Assembly (NCBI GenBank): GCA_024402115.1
Contig: JAKSJQ010000047.1
Location: 1 to 14,670, forward strand
Direction: 5' to 3'
Length of the DNA: 14,670 bases
From: Bacteroidales bacterium
GTDB lineage: Bacteria; Bacteroidota; Bacteroidia; Bacteroidales; UBA932
Below the pieces are notes generated by a model. That model was not told the DNA's origin, searched no databases, and saw nothing but the letters and a program-made list of their open reading frames with translations. Positions 7,702 through 13,551 of this stretch are shown piece by piece. Position 1 is the stretch's first letter. Each line of letters opens with the position of its first letter. A program made the translations under genes and the position numbers.

Positions 7702-8481
7702 ATGCAGATCTATTATGCACTCATGACGGCGATGGCGGCACTCGGCGTGCTCGTTTTCATCTGCCTGTTCTTCCTCAAGGCCGGCTACGGCTACCTTTCG
7801 ACTTCCAACTGGGGGCCGAAGGTCAGCAACAAGCTCGCCTGGGTGCTGATGGAGGCTCCTGCATTCTTCTTCCTCCTCGGATACACGCTCAACTATGCAA
7901 TCAACTGCAGCAGCCCTGTGAACAGCAACCTTGTGCTCTATATCATCGCAGGCCTCTACCTCATGCATTACTTCCAGCGTGCGTTCGTCTTCCCTCTCCT
8001 GCTCCGCGGAAAGAGCACCATGCCGATTGCGATCATGCTGATGGGCATGACCTTCAACACCTTCAACACATGGTTCATCGGGAAGTGGCTCTTCGAGGTC
8101 GCACCTGCAGGCTACTACACAACCGCATGGCTCACCAGCCCGAAATTCATCATCGGACTCATCATCTTCTTCGTGGGAATGGGCATCAACATGCACAGCG
8201 ACCATGTCATCCGGCATCTCCGCAAGCCGGGCGACACCAAGCATTACATCCCGACCAAGGGCATGTACAAATATGTAACTTCAGCCAACTACCTCGGCGA
8301 GATCACCGAATGGATTGGCTATGCAATACTCAGCTGGTCTCCATGCGGAGTCCTTTTCGCACTCTGGTCCATCTGCAACCTCGCTCCTAGGAGCAAGTCG
8401 CTCACCGAGAAGTACGTCAAGGAATTCGGCGAGGAGTACACCAAGCTGAACAAGAAGAACCTCATACCTTTTATCTGGTAA
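7702..8481 (+). CDS. Steroid 5-alpha-reductase family membrane protein (3-oxo-5-alpha-steroid 4-dehydrogenase-like)
   Basis: A 259-residue integral membrane protein of the SRD5A/DUF1295 group. Members reduce the delta4 double bond of 3-oxo steroids with NADPH, giving a 5-alpha product; the real substrate here is unproven. Motifs shared with the animal enzymes are MEAPAF (50-55; E51 matching human SRD5A2 E57), HYFQRAFVFP (89-98; Y90 matching Y91), the NADPH-binding GMGINMHSDHVIRHLR (159-174) and YVTSANYLGEITEW (191-204; E200 matching E197). The matched residues come from recalled alignment, not a computed one. Hydrophobic helices lie near 5-25, 48-68, 77-99, 108-126, 149-166 and 206-226. The C-terminus is basic and cytosolic-looking. 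It is followed after 3 nt by an Old Yellow Enzyme family gene. In Parabacteroides merdae a 5-alpha-reductase and a flavin-dependent 5-beta-reductase with a 3-beta-HSDH make isoallolithocholate, and this pair could have a similar role. Confidence 0.88.
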   Translation: MQIYYALMTAMAALGVLVFICLFFLKAGYGYLSTSNWGPKVSNKLAWVLMEAPAFFFLLGYTLNYAINCSSPVNSNLVLYIIAGLYLMHYFQRAFVFPLLLRGKSTMPIAIMLMGMTFNTFNTWFIGKWLFEVAPAGYYTTAWLTSPKFIIGLIIFFVGMGINMHSDHVIRHLRKPGDTKHYIPTKGMYKYVTSANYLGEITEWIGYAILSWSPCGVLFALWSICNLAPRSKSLTEKYVKEFGEEYTKLNKKNLIPFIW

Positions 8482-8484
8482 GAA

Positions 8485-9744
8485 ATGAGCGAGATATTCA
8501 CTCCATACAAGCTCGGCAATCTCGAGCTCAGGAACAGGACCATCCGTTCCGCGGCTTTCGAGGCTATGTGCCCGGGCAACCGTCCGTCGAAGGAACTCTT
8601 CGACTACCACACCGCTGTAGCTCGCGGCGGCATAGGAATGACCACCATCGCCTATGCGGCTGTATGCAAGAGCGGCGTCTCTTTCGACACCCAGCTCTGG
8701 ATGCGCGAGGAGATCGTGCCTGAGCTCAAGGCCCTCACCGATGCCATCCACGCAGAAGGCGCGAAAGCCAGCATCCAGCTCGGACACTGCGGAAACATGA
8801 CCCACAGGAGGACCTGCGGTTGCATGCCTATTGGCGCGAGCCGCGGCTTCAACCTCTACTCTCCTACCTTCTACAGGAAGATGAGCCGCAAGGACATCGA
8901 AGAGGTGGCGCAGGCTTTCGGAACTGCAGTAAAGCTCTGCATCGAGGCCGGTTTCGACGCCGTCGAGATCCACGCTGGCCATGGATATCTCATTTCCCAG
9001 TTCCTCTCTCCTTACACCAACCACCGCAAGGATGAGTTCGGCGGCAGCCTGGACAACCGCATGCGCTTCATGAGAATGTGCGTATCTGAGGCCATCAAGG
9101 CAGCAGACGGAAAGATCGTCGTCACCGCGAAGCTCAACACCCGCGACGGATTCAGGGGCGGTCAGGAGACTGACGAGCTCATCGAGGTCGCTAAGGAGCT
9201 TCGCAATCTCGGAGTCGCTTCGATCGCGCTTTCGGGAGGTTTCGTGAGTCGTGCACCTATGTACGTGATGAGGGGTCAGTTCCCTATCCCTGTATTCGTA
9301 CACTACTTCCCATGGAACCAGTGGTGGCTCAAGCTCGGCATCCTCTTTGGAGGAAGGATAGTATGTCCACCAGTTCCGTACAAGCATCTCTTCTTCATGG
9401 AGGATGCGCTGAAGTTCAGGGCTGCGATGCCTGACTATCCGTTCACCTACGTCGGCGGCGTGACCACCCGTGAGGATGCGGAGAGCGTCATGGTAGCAGG
9501 CTTCCCTCTCTTCCAGATGGGACGTGCGGTGCTCGAGGATCCAGACTTCGTGAACAAGATGGAGAAAGATGAGCACCATTGCAGCAAGTGCGAGCACAGC
9601 AACTTCTGCATCGGCCGCATGTACAGCAAGTCCATGCAGTGCCACAAGAATTGCGTCGACATCACTCCTCGTCTCGAGAAGCAGGTCGCACGCATCAACA
9701 GACAGAACGAGAAGATGGAGCGCAAGCTCGGCTTCCGCAAATAA
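8485..9744 (+). CDS. Old Yellow Enzyme family NAD(P)H:flavin oxidoreductase with Cys-rich tail (candidate steroid/bile-acid ene-reductase)
   Basis: An FMN-dependent TIM-barrel ene-reductase related to the N-terminal half of BaiCD/BaiH and 2,4-dienoyl-CoA reductase. The 419 residues include the N-terminal FMN strand FTPYKLGNLELRNR (5-18), the phosphate/substrate region SIQLGHCG (96-103) and the active-site motif HAGHGYLISQFLSP (163-176; H163, H166, Y168). These are followed by NHRKDEFGGSLDNRMRF (179-195) and the FMN-phosphate segment YVGGVTTRED (322-331) with MGRAVLEDP (345-353). Cys366, 369, 375, 386 and 390 form a cluster in the position where the family's [4Fe-4S] ligands sit (CxxC-x5-C-x10-C-x3-C). 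The C-terminal FAD/NAD(P)H domain of BaiCD-like proteins (over 600 residues) is absent. It starts 3 nt after the 5-alpha-reductase gene, so both are surely co-transcribed. The function proposed here, 5-beta-type or another ene-reduction of 3-oxo steroids, rests on that pairing. Confidence 0.88.
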   Translation: MSEIFTPYKLGNLELRNRTIRSAAFEAMCPGNRPSKELFDYHTAVARGGIGMTTIAYAAVCKSGVSFDTQLWMREEIVPELKALTDAIHAEGAKASIQLGHCGNMTHRRTCGCMPIGASRGFNLYSPTFYRKMSRKDIEEVAQAFGTAVKLCIEAGFDAVEIHAGHGYLISQFLSPYTNHRKDEFGGSLDNRMRFMRMCVSEAIKAADGKIVVTAKLNTRDGFRGGQETDELIEVAKELRNLGVASIALSGGFVSRAPMYVMRGQFPIPVFVHYFPWNQWWLKLGILFGGRIVCPPVPYKHLFFMEDALKFRAAMPDYPFTYVGGVTTREDAESVMVAGFPLFQMGRAVLEDPDFVNKMEKDEHHCSKCEHSNFCIGRMYSKSMQCHKNCVDITPRLEKQVARINRQNEKMERKLGFRK

Positions 9745-9749
9745 TAAAA

Positions 9750-10056
9750 GGCCTTGCGAGTTGTCGCGGCGTCTTCGGGCGCTGAGGAAAGTCCGGACAG
9801 GACAGGGCACCCTGCTGTGGAAAGCACAGGTGGGAGTAATCTTAGGTAGACCGTAACAGAAAATAACCGCCCGCAAGGGTAAGGGTGAAAACGCGGGGTA
9901 AGAGCCCACGGTCGGCGGTGGCGACATCGTCGGGGTACGGAACCAGGGCCTGCAAAACCAAATATACTGGCAGATGAGGGCTGCCCGCCCGATGCCAGGG
10001 GGTAGGTCGCGAAGATAAATGACAACACAAAACAGAAACCGGCTTACGGCAAGACC
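9750..10056 (+). ncRNA. rnpB: RNase P RNA, bacterial type A
   Basis: Catalytic RNA of RNase P, which matures tRNA 5' ends. The conserved regions are present and in order: GAGGAAAGTCCGG (9784-9796), ACAGAAA (9856-9862), GTAAGAGCCCACGG (9898-9911) and ACAGAAACCGGCTTA near the 3' end (10032-10046). The outer helix P1 can form between GGCCTTGC (9750-9757) and GCAAGACC (10049-10056) with one mismatch, and these set the boundaries to within a few nucleotides. The 5' end lies only 5 nt after the stop codon of the OYE gene. A strong intrinsic terminator follows 12 nt after the 3' end. Confidence 0.96.
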
Positions 10057-10068
10057 TTCGGCCAAAGA

Positions 10069-10096
10069 GGCCGGCCCTTTCGGGTCGGCCTTTTTT
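10069..10096 (+). terminator. Intrinsic terminator after rnpB
   Basis: GGCCGGCCC pairs with GGGTCGGCC (9 pairs, one G-U) around a TTTC tetraloop and is followed by six T residues. It is the strongest terminator in the window. Confidence 0.92.
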
Positions 10097-10168
10097 AGTT
10101 TCGATTTTTGCGAGTCGCATATTTTTACCTCCCGCGGCTATCGCAACTGCCCCGTGGGGCACGCTGCC

Positions 10169-10282
10169 GTCACGAACGCCAAGAAACGCTTGTTTTTTGG
10201 AGTTCGTGACACGAGTTCCGGGGTTTTCTTCCATTTTGCTGCCACGACGGACAAAAAATGGCTGATTTTTGGCGTTCGTGAC
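10169..10282. repeat. Intergenic inverted-repeat element with GTTCGTGAC arms
   Basis: Three clean copies of one 12-nt arm: GTCACGAACGCC (10169-10180), GGAGTTCGTGAC (10199-10210) and GGCGTTCGTGAC (10271-10282). The first is the exact reverse complement of the third and differs from the second by one base. A decayed fourth arm, GCCACGACGGAC (10241-10252), pairs imperfectly with the third. The arrangement is two tandem imperfect hairpins, each with A/T-rich inner arms (for example CAAAAAAT...ATTTTTG). It resembles a dispersed palindromic intergenic repeat. Copy number cannot be judged from one window. Confidence 0.7.
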
Positions 10283-10330
10283 AGTGTGAGTCAACTTTTT
10301 TCAGTTGAATACAAGGCATAGAGCAACAGT

Positions 10331-10470
10331 CAGGCAAGCTGCAAAATGCAGATCGGATGCGCTCCGCTCCGCCGACCCTAGTCCGGGCAAATGCATTTCT
10401 GCCTGTCCGCCTGCCATGATCCAGTTCTATCTAAGGACGTTTTTTCTCGGAACATCCCTAGATAGGCAGG
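10331..10470. repeat. Two nested/adjacent imperfect stem-loops of unknown role
   Basis: First structure: CAGGCA (10331-10336) and AAAATGCA (10343-10350) pair with TGCATTT and TGCCTG (10392-10405), with a 6-nt bulge and a GC-rich apex. Second: CTATCTAAGGA (10427-10437) pairs with TCCCTAGATAG (10455-10465), one mismatch, around a 17-nt loop. Further CCTGCC (10410-10415) and GGCAGG (10465-10470) can extend it. No known RNA family was recognised. Confidence 0.45.
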
Positions 10471-10517
10471 AAAATTCGATTAGCATATACACCCCATAGT
10501 GGAATCTAAAGCAATTA

Positions 10518-10547
10518 AACGCATACCACCTCCAAGTGATATGCGTT
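10518..10547 (-). terminator. Candidate terminator hairpin of the minus-strand accessory arm
   Basis: Read on the minus strand, AACGCATATCAC pairs with GTGGTATGCGTT (12 pairs, one G-U) around TTGGAG, then continues TAATTGCTTT. The plus-strand reading has a C-A mismatch in place of the G-U pair, so the minus orientation is favoured. It lies about 100 nt after the stop codon at 10646. Confidence 0.5.
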
Positions 10548-10645
10548 ATTTATGATCTACCGAATTCGAAAATGAGCGTGCTACCCCATTATACACGACG
10601 CCTAAACTCCGGTAATTACATTGTCGATGCGAATGCGGAAACCGT

Positions 10646-12400
10646 CTACACGAAGATTCCGACTATCCACTTTATAATCAGGTAGGCCATTGCAATCACA
10701 AAGGCGACAATCAGGATGACCAGTCCTATCACGAAGGTGGTCAGCAAGCTGGCGCCAAGGGAATTGAGCAGTAACAATGCCGCGATAACAGCAAGACTGG
10801 AAATGAAGAACAAGCCGAAGCCTTCGGCGAAATACAGCCATACGCTGGAGTATTGCCTGTCGATGGCATTCTTCGACTTGTCGATAAAATTGATTCTCAG
10901 CACAACAAGCGCACCGAGAAGAATCAATGTCTGTACGAACGCCAGCATACCGTAGAACTTCCAGTCAGGATTGTTGGTCCGTATGGCCCATGACATCACT
11001 GGATTGAGCTTGGAGTAGAAGTTGAAGAACACCGGAGTGACAATCACTACATACAGCCAAAATGCAGTACTCACGCCTGCGGAATATATTCTGTCGAGCT
11101 TGAGAGCTGCCTTGCCCCTGAGGGCGTTGATCTTATCTATGTCGCCGCCGGCAGTCTTCGCCTGGTCGAGCATATTGAGAGCTGAGGCGCTAGAGCCTCT
11201 CTTGATGCGTTTCTCAGCCTTGCTGACAAGGTCGGCGGACCATTCGTCTATGGGACTGTTCCCTTCATGATGGAAGACTCCGTTGCAGATTATGCCCTTG
11301 TAGATGCCTCCGTCATATTCATATTCCACATAGGTAGCCACGACGCTATTCACCATGGCTTCCTGAAAGAGTATCTTGCCGTCGTCAGTATTTGCTTTGG
11401 CCACAAGCTTGGACAGGGATGAACTGCAACGGACCTCCTCTGGATATAGTTCGATGCCGGCAAGGGACTTATTGCGGATGCTGAAGTCTGTTGAATCGTA
11501 CGCAAGCTCCCCGTTCTCGGCGAACTCGCGCACCCTGCTGTCGCAGATAAAGCGTCTCAGGGTTTCCTGTCTGAGCGTCCTGTTGACAGTGTAGCGGAAC
11601 TCGTTCTTTCCCTCACCCTCGCAGACTTTACACACAAGGAGGCCCTTGCCGGAGCAGGTCTTGCAGACCAGGTAGCCGGAAGAGCAGTCCGGGCAAGTAA
11701 CATAACCACGACCGTCGCAGGTCCTGCACTTCTTTGTCCCTGTGCCACCGCAGGATTTGCAGCGCCAGTGACCTCTGCCGGAGCAGGCAGAGCAGGGCAT
11801 CTCTTTCTTCACCCATTCGTATCCTCCGACTTCTTTCTTCTGGTAGAAATCCCAATGCGTTTTCCACACGCTGACATTCTCGATGACTCTACCGGTGCCG
11901 TTGCACTTGGAGCAGTACTGCTCTCCCTTTCCATGGCAGGAAGGGCAGTTTTCCTTGCCGTCACCGCCGCAGGAACTGCAGCATAGGTGCAGATAGTCGC
12001 CGTGACACCTGGGGCAGAGCTCCTTGCCCTTGCCGAGGCAGGTGTAACAGTTGTTGTGGCCTTGGGAGTTGCAGCTGGCGCATCCTTCGATGTGCGCCGA
12101 TCCATCAACCTCTACAAATGACTTCTTGTCTGTGAAATCGGCAGGGACATTCAGATTGTAACTCCATGCGGATATCTCGGAAAGCTTGAAATACTTTCTT
12201 GGAGAGACTGTCCATCCCTTGTATGGCCTCTGCCTTTCTTCCGTGCTGCGATCCTCGTACTGTGTCCTGACGGAGCACTCTCGTATCGGGCAGTCGTCGT
12301 TGACGGTGATCCTGACGTCGTTGCCGTAGTCTTCGAACGGATGCTGGGAGGTCAGGCGAGAATATGCGTTGATCGCGCGTTTGATATCCTGTACTTTCAT
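10646..12400 (-). CDS. Membrane protein with twelve DnaJ-type CxxC zinc-finger motifs and no J domain
   Basis: A 584-residue protein of no assigned function. Residues 1-100 are soluble with no recognised fold. Residues 107-260 hold twelve CxxC pairs, most followed by xGxG as in the DnaJ Cys-rich domain: C107/110, 118/121, 129/132, 141/144, 152/155, 163/166, then after a Trp/Tyr-containing insert (171-202) C203/206, 214/217, 225/228, 236/239, 246/249 and 257/260. DnaJ has four such pairs binding two Zn ions, so this could bind six. A soluble region (about 265-440) follows, then hydrophobic helices near 447-462, 482-501, 523-548 and 552-582. The J domain and its HPD motif are absent. The start at 12400 is preferred over upstream in-frame codons because it lies 4 nt after the upstream lipoprotein gene. 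A role in binding unfolded proteins or in assembly at the membrane is inference from the zinc-finger type. Confidence 0.85.
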   Translation of the reverse strand: MKVQDIKRAINAYSRLTSQHPFEDYGNDVRITVNDDCPIRECSVRTQYEDRSTEERQRPYKGWTVSPRKYFKLSEISAWSYNLNVPADFTDKKSFVEVDGSAHIEGCASCNSQGHNNCYTCLGKGKELCPRCHGDYLHLCCSSCGGDGKENCPSCHGKGEQYCSKCNGTGRVIENVSVWKTHWDFYQKKEVGGYEWVKKEMPCSACSGRGHWRCKSCGGTGTKKCRTCDGRGYVTCPDCSSGYLVCKTCSGKGLLVCKVCEGEGKNEFRYTVNRTLRQETLRRFICDSRVREFAENGELAYDSTDFSIRNKSLAGIELYPEEVRCSSSLSKLVAKANTDDGKILFQEAMVNSVVATYVEYEYDGGIYKGIICNGVFHHEGNSPIDEWSADLVSKAEKRIKRGSSASALNMLDQAKTAGGDIDKINALRGKAALKLDRIYSAGVSTAFWLYVVIVTPVFFNFYSKLNPVMSWAIRTNNPDWKFYGMLAFVQTLILLGALVVLRINFIDKSKNAIDRQYSSVWLYFAEGFGLFFISSLAVIAALLLLNSLGASLLTTFVIGLVILIVAFVIAMAYLIIKWIVGIFV

Positions 12401-12404
12401 AGGC

Positions 12405-12806
12405 CTAGTCGTTATGGAAGAGTGCATATACCACCTTGCCAAGCACAATCAGGACAAAGGCGATCAACATTACTGTACAATATATCGTGAGACCGGGATT
12501 ATATATCTCGGACTTTGTTTCCTTGACTGTGGATAACGCCCCCCTGGCCTTTGCCATTGGCTTGGTCTCCGTGGAGAGGCTCAGGGCCTCCTTATAGTCG
12601 GTCACAAGAGACTTGGGCTTGACCTGGTCTGTGATGTTGAAGGCGATCTTGAGGCCTTTGGCGCCGAAGGCTTCCTTGACCGTGCAGGAGTCCACCCTGG
12701 TACGCATCGCTTCCCTTTCTGCAGGGTCGGTGACGTTGAGGGACTTTCTGCTCCCGCATCCGACTATGGTCGTGATAGTGATAAGAAGGACAATCATCTT
12801 TTTCAT
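12405..12806 (-). CDS. Small putative lipoprotein with C-terminal transmembrane helix
   Basis: A 133-residue protein of unknown function. The N-terminus, a basic start and hydrophobic stretch ending VGCGS, gives a probable lipidated Cys17. A charged middle region (about 20-104) is followed by a strong hydrophobic helix at about 105-129 (LTIYCTVMLIAFVLIVLGKV) and the tail YALFHND. Having both a lipobox and a C-terminal membrane helix is unusual; it would anchor the middle region at both ends, or the first segment could be an uncleaved helix. The start at 12806 is chosen for the MKK signal peptide and the consensus promoter just upstream; the longer in-frame extension would run into the divergent gene. 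The next gene starts 4 nt after its stop, so the two are co-transcribed and possibly translationally coupled. Confidence 0.75.
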   Translation of the reverse strand: MKKMIVLLITITTIVGCGSRKSLNVTDPAEREAMRTRVDSCTVKEAFGAKGLKIAFNITDQVKPKSLVTDYKEALSLSTETKPMAKARGALSTVKETKSEIYNPGLTIYCTVMLIAFVLIVLGKVVYALFHND

Positions 12807-12811
12807 AATCA

Positions 12812-12842
12812 CAAATTTAGAAAAAAATACTATCTTTACAAA
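12812..12842 (-). promoter_or_regulatory. Full Bacteroidetes promoter for the lipoprotein/DnaJ-zinc-finger arm
   Basis: On the minus strand TTTG (12839-12842), then exactly 19 nt, then TAAATTTG (12812-12819): both the -33 and -7 elements fit the Bacteroidetes consensus. The -7 box lies only 5 nt before the start codon at 12806, so the mRNA leader would be very short or absent. The -33 box touches the start region of the divergent gene. Confidence 0.7.
12831..12838 (+). promoter_or_regulatory. Near-consensus -7 box for the zinc-ribbon/kinase arm
   Basis: TATCTTTA differs from TAnnTTTG only in the last base. It ends 5 nt before the ATG at 12844, so the leader would be close to zero. It lies inside the spacer of the minus-strand promoter, so the two polymerase sites would overlap. 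Confidence 0.4.
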
Positions 12843-12843
12843 C

Positions 12844-13551
12844 ATGCCAGAAACCAGAGTCTCATACGCTACAGGAGAGTCGGTAGAAGTCAAAACCGCC
12901 GAAGAGAAAACCCTGTCCGGTGCCCGCTGCCCTCACTGCGGAGCTGCGGTCGGGGAGGATTGCGAAATCTGTCCGTCATGCGGACACCGTCTCGTGTCAT
13001 ACTGCACGTTCTGCGGCACCCCTATGGAGTGGTCAGACGATGAGTGCCCTGAGTGCGGAGCCCCCGCCGGCGGTATCAGATGTCCTTCCTGCGGCACCTT
13101 GAGCCACAGGTCCTTCTGCCCGAAGTGCAACACCCCCGTCACGAGGGCCGCGGTTAGGATGGTCGAAGCGGCAAAGAACGATCCGATGTTCCAGGCTGCG
13201 GTTGGACAGAACGCTAAGGTTGAGGAACTGGAGTTCAGACTCGAACAGGCGACACCATCCGAGGTCTCCCTAATCCGTCAGGAACTCATCAAGGTCACGA
13301 ATGACCTGAACGACACGCTTGCGAAAATGCTTCCTCCGGCCGGCAGCACACCGCAGGAGCAGCGCAACTACCATTGCGCACGCAAAGTTGCGGTCACCAC
13401 AAGAATCACCAGTCGTGTGCGAGTGGGCTGGGTATGCAACTATTGCGGCTGCACCCACGATCAACCGTCCGAGTGCTCCAAGCCCTATCTTGGAGGTACC
13501 TGGAAATATGAAGACATCACAACATCGCGAATCGACTACTTCAAGAAATGA
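12844..13551 (+). CDS. Multi-zinc-ribbon protein
   Basis: A 235-residue soluble protein, probably a Zn-binding adaptor; its precise function is unknown. Six CxxC knuckles, C29/32, C43/46, C54/57, C68/71, C80/83 and C92/95, make three zinc ribbons of the double-zinc-ribbon type (RCPHCG, ICPSCG, YCTFCG, ECPECG, RCPSCG, FCPKCN). A helical, probably coiled-coil stretch spans about 122-162. A second, separate Cys cluster near the C-terminus (C198, C201, C203, C211) follows the basic segment 180-195. The ATG at 12844 is chosen because the frame upstream runs through the divergent lipoprotein gene. The stop overlaps the next gene's start as ATGA, so production is coupled to the kinase. Zinc ribbons next to Hanks-type kinases also occur in bacterial vWA/PP2C/kinase (TerY-P-like) clusters; that comparison is inference. 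Confidence 0.85.
   Translation: MPETRVSYATGESVEVKTAEEKTLSGARCPHCGAAVGEDCEICPSCGHRLVSYCTFCGTPMEWSDDECPECGAPAGGIRCPSCGTLSHRSFCPKCNTPVTRAAVRMVEAAKNDPMFQAAVGQNAKVEELEFRLEQATPSEVSLIRQELIKVTNDLNDTLAKMLPPAGSTPQEQRNYHCARKVAVTTRITSRVRVGWVCNYCGCTHDQPSECSKPYLGGTWKYEDITTSRIDYFKK

Larger units (their letters stand above)
10097..10645. other. Gene-free, repeat-rich spacer between rnpB and the accessory module
   Basis: About 550 nt without a convincing gene. From left to right it holds: TGCCCC-GT-GGGGCA (10148-10161); the GTCACGAAC-type inverted repeat set (10169-10282); a small TCAAC/GTTGA hairpin (10291-10308); an imperfect stem-loop with CAGGCA/TGCCTG arms (10331-10405); CTATCTAAGGA/TCCCTAGATAG arms (10427-10465); and a 12-bp hairpin (10518-10547). 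No tRNA, integrase, transposase or direct-repeat boundary was seen. A short plus-strand frame (10305-10499) has an implausible composition and is not called. Confidence 0.7.

Noticed and set aside
8281..10065. 594-codon minus-strand frame
   Set aside because: Antisense to the OYE gene and to rnpB, both certain; it is a by-product of codon bias in the OYE gene and has no signature.
9842..10321. Short frames on both strands across rnpB and the palindromic element
   Set aside because: They translate RNase P RNA and hairpin arms; similar-looking peptides on both strands result from the inverted repeats.
10305..10499. 64-codon plus-strand frame in the repeat-rich spacer
   Set aside because: It spans two imperfect stem-loops and has an implausible composition with no start context; better explained as repeat sequence.
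10097..10645. Possible CRISPR array or integration site next to rnpB
   Set aside because: The repeats are inverted rather than direct and regularly spaced, no cas gene, integrase or duplicated rnpB end is present.
12401..12448. Upstream start for the 12-CxxC protein
   Set aside because: It would overlap the lipoprotein gene's coding end; the ATG at 12400, 4 nt after that stop, is the natural coupled start.
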